From assembly GCA_949775045.1 (NCBI GenBank), contig OX459110.1, positions 8,065,970 through 8,129,969 on the forward strand: a stretch of DNA of 64,000 bases. The letters are read 5' to 3'. The stretch comes from Metridium senile (lineage: Eukaryota > Cnidaria > Anthozoa > Actiniaria > Metridiidae). The translations under genes and the position numbers were made by a program. The notes below the pieces were generated by a model. That model did no database searches. It was given only the letters and a program-made list of their open reading frames with translations, and was not told the origin of the DNA. Position 1 is the stretch's first letter. Each line of letters opens with the position of its first letter. Below, piece by piece: positions 55,296-64,000 of this stretch.

Positions 55296-56357
55296 ATGTT
55301 CAACGAAACAAACAATAAAACTAACTTGAGTAGCATCCATATGAGTAAATCCACAGACACCAGACCGACCTGGTACTGGGTCATACTAGCATTTATATCA
55401 TTACTGGCCATACTTGGTAATGGACTTGTTATCTACGTACTTGCTGCTAGACGACGACGGCTGCTGACGTCAGCAAACTGGTTCGTGATGTCATTAAGTA
55501 TGGCCGATTTTCTGATTGGTCTATTTCTTCCATCAATGGCGGCGTTTTGTAGCTTTAATAAAACTATGTGCGATGTGCGATTGTTCTACACGTTTTACAA
55601 TGCAATGATGTCCATTGCGGTCCTCAGTATCTTCGCCATGACTTTGGATCGATTCTTAGGGATCGTCCACCCCCTACGTTATCAACATTGGATGACACCA
55701 AAGCGTGTCGGGATTATTATAGGAAGTGCTTGGCTAATTCCGGTGATTCTCTCTTTCCTGCCTTACACATGGGCTGGTGCCGATACTAAGACACGAACTG
55801 AAATCCAGGCAATCTACACAAGCGCTATGTTATTTATATTCGAGTTTTTTCCTCCTGTTATTATGCTGCTGATGTATACTCGAATTCTCCATACCGCGCA
55901 TCGCCATGCACGACAAACCGCTGTCCAGATAAACCAACTCAAATTTAATAATCAATTCGCTAGCCGCTCGAGTCGTAATCGCACAGAACGATCTATACGA
56001 GTAATAGGAGCTGTTATTTTAGTCTTCGTTGGCTGTTGGCTCCTCGATATTTACAAATCAATTTGCTGGCATTACAAAGTATGCGATATTGACATTATAA
56101 TTGTCAATGTATCCGTGATACTGTTGTTTGTTAACTCAGCGGTTAATCCACTGGTTTATGCGCTTCTGAAAAATGATTTCAGGCGAGAACTGAGCAAGAT
56201 GTTTTGTTGCGCTCAACTGTCCACATTACAGTCGACGATTGAGTTGACTGACAATAGAACAGACAGGATGACTGCAAGAAATAGTGTCAAGTCGGCTTAC
56301 GAGTTTACGGACAATACGAATGGCAATCCAGAAGTTGGTAAAGATACAAAAACTTAG
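55296..56357 (+). CDS. Class A (rhodopsin-like) orphan GPCR, paralogue
   Basis: 353 residues from the ATG at 55296; the frame is open further upstream only from a GTG. Seven membrane segments at about 26-50 (GNGLVIY), 61-83 (MADF), 97-118, 137-157, 175-195, 234-256 and 267-290. DRF (118-120) replaces DRY; NPLVY is at 284-288; C304-C305 may be palmitoylated. As in the gene at 28086-29129, loop 2 lacks cysteine although C92 is present, helix 6 reads CWLL (247-250), not CWxP, and position 3.32 is aromatic (Tyr). Loop 3 shares NQLKFN. Sequons near the N-terminus (N8, N12) fit an outside terminus. Ligand unknown. The two genes look like members of a lineage-specific intronless receptor family. Confidence 0.92.
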   Translation: MFNETNNKTNLSSIHMSKSTDTRPTWYWVILAFISLLAILGNGLVIYVLAARRRRLLTSANWFVMSLSMADFLIGLFLPSMAAFCSFNKTMCDVRLFYTFYNAMMSIAVLSIFAMTLDRFLGIVHPLRYQHWMTPKRVGIIIGSAWLIPVILSFLPYTWAGADTKTRTEIQAIYTSAMLFIFEFFPPVIMLLMYTRILHTAHRHARQTAVQINQLKFNNQFASRSSRNRTERSIRVIGAVILVFVGCWLLDIYKSICWHYKVCDIDIIIVNVSVILLFVNSAVNPLVYALLKNDFRRELSKMFCCAQLSTLQSTIELTDNRTDRMTARNSVKSAYEFTDNTNGNPEVGKDTKT

Positions 56358-56472
56358 AAAACTAACAAACAAATAGGAGCCATGAGGAAAAAAAGACGCA
56401 TTCATCTTCAAAAAGAAGATTGTAAAAACGTTAAAGTTCAAATGCGCACTATGCAGTCAATACCAAAAGTTG

Positions 56473-56670
56473 CCTTCACAGTTCTTTGCGCCATCTTGAA
56501 AGGTAGCCGGGCCCTTGCATCAAAGCGAGACTAAAGTTGAGCTTGCAATGATAGAGACACGTGAATAGTTGTCCCGCAAGCTCTTATAAGGTCTTTATGA
56601 GTGCAAGCTCAACGATCGTCTCCCTTCGATGCAAAGGCCCGGCTACCTTTCAAGATGACGTAGGATACTA
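56473..56670. mobile_element. MITE, CCTTCACAG-ended family, copy 2
   Basis: Terminal repeats GCGCCATCTTGAAAGGTAGC, CCGGGCCCTTGCAT and inverse, matching 30921-31118. The outer end of the right repeat is degraded. Confidence 0.8.
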
Positions 56671-57341
56671 TTAGGGGACTATTGCATGAACTACTATAAG
56701 ATGCTCCTGTTTGCGGCGCTACGTGTAGATACAGTTAATATATATATATTTTACACGGCGGGAATTTATTGAACCCCCTAGAACGCAAACAAATACGCAA
56801 TACGCACGTATCATATACGCTAAGTTAAACGTCTGTGTCGACATACGGCAGTGAAATGCAGATTGCAGAAAACCCTTACGTTAATGTATTTAGTGTTGTT
56901 TAGTATTATTTAATCATATAACGAATATACGCTTTGTACTCTATTATCTATTTTTGTGGCGCCATTTATTATTTACGGTTACATTATAAAATTATTGGCC
57001 TTGTATTCTTTGTGGTTCACTCAGCTCATAATGATTTCTTATTGGCCATTTTTATCGTATGCTGATATCATGCCTTATGCTCGGGGACAAAATGTAAAAT
57101 ACATTTGAATTAAACATGAAAATGTAATTATACTAAAAAATGCTTTCGAGTTCAGAAAAGTGGTAAAATGCCATTTAAAATGTTGTCTTGTTTTTGTACC
57201 ATGCTCACTGCAAAATGTGAATCATGTCCATCATCTGTAAAAAAGAGTAAATAAAACCCCTGTAAATATATCATAAATTCAATTTACAGGACTATTATTC
57301 ATTATCGTACTATCTTGCCAATCATTTTTCTTAAAAATACT
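56671..57341. other. Gene-free stretch
   Basis: No gene recognised. Confidence 0.4.
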
Positions 57342-57573
57342 TACACCTACTTGCAGTAAGGTTGTCATACAAAATAGAACATTTGTCACAAAGAAAATAG
57401 AACATTTGTGATTTAGTGCGAAAGGAATTAATTAAAAGACAAAAGAGAGAATTCAGCTTGAGTGATCTTCTTTTGTCTTTTAATCAATTCCTATCCTACT
57501 AAATCACAAATGTTCTATTTTCTTTATAACAAATGTATGTGTTTGTATGACAACCTTACTGCAAGTAGGTGTA
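57342..57573. mobile_element. TA-flanked foldback MITE
   Basis: Nearly the whole 230 bp folds: arms of about 100 bp beginning CACCTACTTGCAGTAAGG with TA outside, and sharing AACATTTGTGATTTAGT, GGAATTAATTAAAAGAC. A loop of about 20 nt remains. Confidence 0.9.
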
Positions 57574-60500
57574 TATCGTACAAAAAAAATGTACAACTCA
57601 AATGATTTCCATAGTCAGTAAAAAAGCAAGGATGTCATATTTGAACAGCAAATGAGTTTTGAATAATAATTTTTTTGGATAGGTATCAGGGTGGGGTGAA
57701 GGTCCCCACCCAACCTCAACAATAATAACCAGAATAACAATTTGTGAATATTAATGATGAAAACGTTTCTCTTCATGTAGAGAAACTGGAATTAAAAGAT
57801 AAACAAAAGCAAGAATGAATAAATATCAACAACATGTAAGCTGCTGTTTTAGAAGTTAACACCCGCCCATGGGGAAAGTCTATTTGCCATGTTCTAAACG
57901 AGCCGGGGCTAGCTTGTACATGTAATCGAGTACGTTTCAATCGCAAAGCATGTATGGATTGCTACTTCAATCTGTCCCTGCAACACATAGAGTCCGTACG
58001 AGTGTCAGAATTGTGTCCTGGATCATTTTACTTGTTTTTTTTTTCTCTCGCATTTGTAGTCGTCTGACCGCTGTGTTTCAATGCATACTTTACGATTACA
58101 CTCCAACCCAGGCTCCCAGCTCGCTTAAAACATGACAAAATGAAAAGACAAATTAGCCTTTCTCCATCCGTCCACTTGTACCATTGGAGGCGTCGCAGGG
58201 AGGAAAAGCTTTGAATATTATTGATCACAAGTGGAAATAAAATGTTCTCTTGAAACCACTGTCTTGGCTCGGAGAGATTTCAAACATTTACCACACTCAT
58301 GCATGATCCTGATCGTAAACTTTGTGGCAGCAATGTACGCAAGTTTTTTTTTTTTTGACGTTTTCTATTCATTTCACATTTCAACATATTAGATTTTAAA
58401 ATTCAGTCAATTAATAGAAATATTCTTAATAGTTATATAGTTACAACAAATAGTTAAAATCTACGTTATTAGTTAATAGTCATATTGTTACAACAGAAAT
58501 AACATATTAATAATAATAGATTTATAAAACAAGAAAATATAAATGTAATTGTTCATAGGAGAGCTAAAGCATCATTTATATTTTCCAATTTTTTGTTATG
58601 CGCGTTCTCAAATAACAGTTAATTAAGTGTACATATTCACTTTCTGTCATACCCGCATGCAGGAGTTTACAGGATTATTGTTGTGGATGCGCCATATAAC
58701 ATTGGCTTAGGAATTTGCAATTTAGAAATTTTGCCGCTTCTCGTTAATGGAATTTGCATGACATTACCATAAAGCTCCATAGAGCGAAGCATTCATGATA
58801 CTCATTATAAACTGGGTTTTGGAACTATTCATATCAAAGGCACTTTACACACAAAGTTTGAAAGAAATCTATTTTATGATCTCAGGTGGTCATGAACTTC
58901 ATACACAGGGAGCCTCTTTAAAACCATTTCATGACCAAGTGTTCCAGCATAGATTCTCTTTTCAAATAAAACGTTTTTATATAATAAGCTTATTGGCATA
59001 CTTTAAAAGCTTACAGATGTTTATACATTTAAGTTTTTAGTTACTTTTATAGTGTATAATTCATTGGTGAAATACTTATTGGAATTGGAAAGTTCACCAA
59101 GTCTTGATGATGACTGATAGTTTTGATGGTAAATATTTTTTTTAATTGGTTTTGAAGATATTTCTACCAGTTGGTTTCGCGATGGTTTTAGGAAGCATTT
59201 GCAGAACAAGTCAAAGGTTTTGCAATTCAGACCACGTCTTGAATATCCATCAATTATTAAATAATAGTTAGAGTATATATACATTAAAGGAAAACTTGAG
59301 CTGTTAGTATTACTTGCCTCAAAGGATTTGAATACAAACAAGATGAATCTCTCCAATATCACAACTAGGGAAGATAATAGTTGTTTTTGGAATATTGCTG
59401 GCAGTTTATTTACGATTGCCTCAGTGAAAATACAAGAACTGAGAACAAGAACTTATTAACTTAAGACACATGTTCACTTATCAGCATGTACCACGCGAAA
59501 GCCTTAAGTAATCGACGTGTGTTTGAATTTCAAGTACGTTCAATTTGTATATGTTTTGGGGTTTTGGAATGAAAAAAAATTAATTATATTATTTCATCTT
59601 CGCATCTCATTAGAGTATTAATAATAGTAGTATTTCAAAGGAATCATTATTCCTTGACGTCATAACCTTAATTTTTTGTGGAAAAACTTTGATTAGCTGC
59701 TGTTCGGCGTGCACTGTGCACTTGCGCACTAAGCACAGGCAGCCCAAGTTCATAATCCGACAACTTTAACAAATATAACTACATATTTTATATGTATGCC
59801 ATAAAACTATTAAAAGGAATCCATGGCATATCATGTGTACTTTTAATTTAAAAGTCATTGAAATCGTTAACAAAGACTTGAGAGAGAGAGAGGGGGGAAA
59901 TATTATAAAAAAACTGTTATCTAAGCCTTTATTAACAACTTTTAAAAATGACTTTAAAAACACATGAAATGTCATGGATTCATTTTATAATTTTATGACA
60001 CATAAAAAATTATATATAGTTATTTCATTTTGACAATTTATAGATTATCAGCCAAACAGCTAAAGCACATAATATTTATTGAAAACGCATTGATATTATG
60101 TTTTTGATCAGTGTAGTATTCTAGTATTCTAGTGTGATATATATATCTACATTTGACAAAGCTTTTTGCGTCGTTGGACATAGTTTTTGAAAATGATTAT
60201 AGTAATGAAATTGTAATTGTTTTAAGAAGTTAAACAGTTTAGCGTAATTCTTATAAATAATTTATGTTTATTCAAATCTTCATTAATCATTCATGAAGTA
60301 ATTAGTCATCCCGATGGTGCAACTTTTGGCACGTGCAAGTACTTCATACCAGGGAAAGTACTCCCGAAGCAAATGGAAACAGTCATAAAGCAAATCTGTT
60401 CCAGTCCCCAACGGAGTTGAACAGATTTCAGTTGAGTTGCATTGCATTTTGCCTAATTCAATTTATTTTAAGATTACTTTCCCTGATCGCCAAATCTTCT

Positions 60501-61496
60501 TCCAGAAACTTTCCCATCCATGGTCAAAGGTAAGCAACGGTATGTTCAAATTTTCCATCCATAAATGTCTAACTTTTTGTATTATGCTAAAAATAAAGAA
60601 AAATAAAGAAAACGTGCAACGTCAAATACGACAATTACAGGGGCGGGAAATTCGAACAATCAGATTAGTGAATGATCTATCATTTTAATTGATCTATTTG
60701 GTGTCATTTGATATTTCTTTCGAATTATCTCAAAGCCATCGATAGTCTCCATGCAGATAAATGTGGTAGTCAGTAAAAGTCAAGTAGGTTTACTTCAAAA
60801 TCAATTTGCTAAATCGAGTGCCTTGCATTATATTACCTCGACAGGTATTTCCTTAGTCGGGGAATTATATCAATGTGCACGTATGAAGTTGAAAAGTACA
60901 CTATACCCATGCTACGGAATATTCAGATGTGCAAATTAGGAGCTTTGATACCATATTTAGACCTAAAGTCTACTTCTTAAGCCCATAACCTTTTATCTTT
61001 GATATTTTTATATCTCTGATTTGGACAAAAACTTCCGGAGGCTGTTACTAGAAAGTGCGCAAATAGAGCTGGAATGTTTAATCGACATTTAAATTTTTTT
61101 TAATCCAAAGACAGACGTGTATGGCTGCGTTCACTCGAAGTTTTTATAAGAATTTTGCCATGGTTCGAGTTCAAGTACAATTTTTATCTGTAAAACATCA
61201 TTTATAAATCAATTTATACTTTAGTTCTCTTGAAATAGTACTTTATAATATGTTTGCTTCTATATGGGTAATAGTTGTTTAGGTTTTCTTTTATATACCC
61301 TTTTACATGCTCATAAAAATTCACCATCGCAAAAATCCAAGATGGCGGCCATGACCGCGCGAATTTGGAAAGAAACTGGGACTAGGACGGCCTGATTTTC
61401 TACAACAATGCAGCGCGCGTCGTTTTCCGAGATTACCTAGATTAGCCTTAGCTAGTAGGATGTTGTTAAAATAACGACTGTTATACAAAAAAAAAA
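57574..61496. other. Gene-free stretch of about 3.9 kb
   Basis: Short open frames only. A donor-like ATGGTCAAAG|GTAAGC at about 60520-60535 and an AAGATGGCGGCCATG start-like word at 61340 are the only gene-like signals, and neither extends. Contains a short GAGA tract (59880-59895). Confidence 0.4.
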
Positions 61497-61628
61497 TTGG
61501 CTTGCTCGATATTTTTTTTGCTCTGTTTGATATTGCTCGATATTTTTTTAGAGGTTAAAGCCTTGCTCGATATTTATTTTGGGATTTTCCCTACTCCCCC
61601 ATCAAATATCAAATGGTCCGTCCCTTAG
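61497..61628. mobile_element. GGTCCGTCCCTTA-ended MITE fragment
   Basis: Three TGCTCGATATTTTT words, then CCCCCATCAAATATCAAATG and GGTCCGTCCCTTAG. The terminus recurs at 12500-12525, 22150-22167, 51581-51594 and, inverted, at 62987. Confidence 0.55.
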
Positions 61629-62026
61629 TGAGTTCAATTCAAGATAGCGAGTTCATCGTCAAATAGTACGTTTATTCCATTAATAACAGATAAACACGGC
61701 CTACAATTTTACAGATAAGCAGCATCAAAACATCAACAGCAAGTCTTCAGTACAATTCGTTGGCAACTTCACTCGATAAGTGAACTGTATCTGAATAGCA
61801 TTTTGATATTGAATTTCAAATTATTTTTTTTTAATCACAATCATTCTCAAAAGCAGCTATCAAGCGAATGTTGGTTTTCATGGTTTGCTTAGCTTGTCTT
61901 ACAATCAAAATATTATATCGTGAACAATTATTTAATATTTTGTGATTTATATTGTTCACGTTTACCAATTATTTACAATGACCATTTTTACACTAGGGCA
62001 CGGAAAAACTCGTCCGTATACATCTA

Positions 62027-62389
62027 TTTCAAAAATCGTTGTCGCAAACAAAGCCATAGTCTACACTCTGAAGCCTGCAAAGGATGTCTGCATTTCGTCT
62101 CTTGTTATCGATTTATTCATAGCATATTTTGGTTGTACGTGTTTGTGTTATATGACTTTAACAATTTGTTGCAGTGGTAGATGATAAAACAAATATTTCT
62201 TTATATAACGTCTAGCCTAAGAAAACAGACGGGGGACGAGGAGCGAAACAACGTCTATTTTCTCAGGCTATATAACGTCTAATGAATCAAAAATTATGTT
62301 AATATTACCGACATTCTTTGCAGACTTTAGAGTGTGTACTGTACTGTAGCTTCGGCTGCGACAACGATTTTTGAAATAGGTGTATATAT
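62027..62389. mobile_element. MITE, AAAATCGTTGTCGCA-ended family, with nested insertion
   Basis: Complete copy with both terminal repeats (TTTCAAAAATCGTTGTCGCA and inverse). It is longer than the copy at 50601-50886 because of a small hairpin insertion at 62215-62268. Confidence 0.85.
62202..62281. mobile_element. 54-nt hairpin insertion with 13-bp direct repeats
   Basis: TATATAACGTCTA occurs at 62202-62214 and 62269-62281. Between them lies a hairpin starting GCCTAAGAAAACAGACG and ending CGTCTATTTTCTCAGGC (two mismatches in 17). It is nested in a MITE whose other copies lack it. Confidence 0.8.
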
Positions 62390-62986
62390 ATATTTGTTCA
62401 GTCGTCTAGATGTCATGAATTCAACAAAATCAGACGAATTTGTCGTCTCAAATTGTGGTTGTCTCGATTTCACATCAGACGACTTGTCCGTCTTCTAGAA
62501 TGAAAACTGTTAATGTATCTATTTAATTGTTTCTTAGCCACTCAATCGCCTACACATCTACACTAACCTACTAACCTATAACCCTAGCTCTATCATCCAA
62601 TAACTCAATAAATCATTGAAATAATCACATACTTCATTTATCTCGTTATGTTTTCATTCGCATGTATCTTTATCATCTTATGGGTTCTTAAATATAATAC
62701 TGAAATAAATAGTACTCATTTATCAGGTTATTACAATGTAATTTACATGTCTTCTCATTGCTTCTCATTGCGCTCTCGGCTTAAACTAATCAAAATAAAA
62801 CAACGAAAACACAACGTAAATAGTTAAAGATATCCTTGAAACCTCTATTTATAATGATTTTCACAGTGGCTTGTGGCTAATTATAAAGGAAAAAATGAAA
62901 GCAAATGGCTACGTGCACACCTTATTTCACGCATATGCACATTTGCATTTTAAAGTGGTTTATACGAAAACTCTCTAATGTTACAA
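62390..62986. other. Gene-free stretch
   Basis: Recurrent CAGACGA/TCGTCT words near 62400-62505. No gene recognised. Confidence 0.4.
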
Positions 62987-63195
62987 TAAGGGACAGACCG
63001 CTAGATAATCGATGGGGAATTTAGGGATCCCCCCAAAAATATCGAGCACAGCATTAACCTTGAAAACAAAATATCGTGCACAACAAAATAAAAATAAAAT
63101 GAAAAAAAAAGCGTGCAAAGCCGCTAAAAAAACATTATCTTGCTCGGCCTCGAGGTCAAAAACGATATTTCCTGCACCGACAAATTGACCATGAA
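62987..63195. mobile_element. GGTCCGTCCCTTA-ended MITE fragment, inverted
   Basis: Starts TAAGGGACAGACCGCTAGAT, then GATGGGG and ATATCGAGCAC, then the reverse complement of the 40262-40395 fragment. Confidence 0.55.
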
Positions 63196-63379
63196 TTGTT
63201 CAGAATGCTTTCTATATAGTTCAATAATTGGATTACAGTTTTCAGGAAATTCTATGATGGTCGTCCAGACGGGCATTTAATGGTAAAAAAAGCGATCACT
63301 TATTTCAAATAAGTGAAAAAGGAAACACAAATTCATTTTATAGTTATAAACGATAGTAATTAATTATTTCATAATTCTT

Positions 63380-63415
63380 CCCCCCCCCCCCCCCCCTCCC
63401 CCCTTTTTTTTCTGT
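63380..63415. repeat. Poly-C then poly-T tract
   Basis: A run of about 17 C, then CTCCCCCC and T. Homopolymer tract of unknown meaning. Confidence 0.9.
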
Positions 63416-63654
63416 CAAATTTCAATTTGAATTAGTCTAACCATCAAATTAAAGCTCATTTTATTTCGATTTTCGATTTGGCCTTTCGTCTTAGGTAGTA
63501 GTCTGAGAACTAGATTAGGGAGGAAAAGCCTCGAAGGAACATATACCAGTAATCAGCTTACCAGTAAGAAGCTTACCAGATGCAAGACAGTATTTTATCT
63601 CATTGAAATACTTCTGATTTTTTTATTCTGATTTTTTTAGATCAATACATAAAT

Positions 63655-63960
63655 TGATAGGTAAATACTTGAATAAACGAATGAATGAATGGCCAAAGAA
63701 TTAATTAATACGTGAATTAGTGAACGAACGAACGAACGAACGAACCAACTCGACAGCCCACAACCAAACAACCAACGAACGAACGAACGAACGAATGAAT
63801 GAACGAATGAATTAATGAATGAACGAATGAATGAGTAAATGAATGCATGAATAAAAGTGAATGAATCAAAGAATGAATAGTTACATGAACGAAACACGAA
63901 GGAATGAATGGATGAATTGGTGATTTAATAAATTAATGTATTAATTTGAATTACATAATG
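63655..63960. repeat. GAAC/GAAT tetranucleotide repeats
   Basis: Two purer GAAC blocks (63722-63745, 63771-63795) within a degenerate GAATGAATGA region. The Ser/Phe-rich minus-strand frame is an artefact. Confidence 0.9.
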
Positions 63961-64000
63961 AATTGATAAATATAATGAATTGGTATTTATAATGATTGGA

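Noticed and set aside
63637..63897. 86-residue Ser/Phe-rich open frame
   Set aside because: Translation of the GAAC/GAAT simple repeat.

Overview
The window looks like nuclear DNA from an animal, most probably an anthozoan cnidarian (sea anemone or coral). It is AT-rich and gene-poor. It holds two single-exon orphan class A GPCR genes, an intact BEL/Pao retrotransposon, a fragment with a RAG1 N-terminal-like zinc motif, and a dense population of short inverted-repeat elements (MITEs). The taxonomic call is an inference from this mix; no marker gene proves it. Most long open frames here are by-products of microsatellites or repeats.

Layout. 1-3.5 kb: repeats and unremarkable AT-rich DNA. 3.56-20.25 kb: a large, centre-symmetric set of inverted repeats. 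The paired blocks, in order from outside in, are 3564-4085/19714-20248, 6139-6899/17745-18517, about 9073-9560/17230-17743 (diverged) and about 9876-11308/12443-14928. At the centre is a 1.1-kb C/G-flanked segment with a SAP-like open frame and a three-stem foldback element. Arm-specific insertions (a SINE with an expanded TTTTA tail, several MITEs) interrupt the symmetry, and comparing the arms exposes their empty sites. 20.8-21.15 kb: an 81-bp tandem repeat. 23.04-24.81 kb: an element with 44-bp terminal inverted repeats and 5-bp target duplications, carrying a decayed two-exon gene with the RAG1 N-terminal zinc-binding pattern.

28.09-29.13 kb: the first GPCR gene, followed by several MITEs. 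32.22-39.10 kb: a complete, apparently young BEL/Pao element on the minus strand with identical 222-bp LTRs, GAAAG target duplications and one 2043-residue gag-pol frame. 39.1-55 kb: microsatellites (notably about 285 bp of AGAAG), tandem repeats, a 452-bp duplication and MITEs, with no recognisable gene. 55.30-56.36 kb: the second GPCR gene, a paralogue of the first. 56.4-64 kb: more MITEs and simple repeats.

The two GPCR genes are the only convincing host protein-coding genes. They share an unusual signature: no extracellular-loop-2 cysteine, and CW-x-L in place of CWxP in helix 6. Nothing suggests the genes form a pathway. The window is mainly a record of transposition and duplication around two members of a local receptor family.
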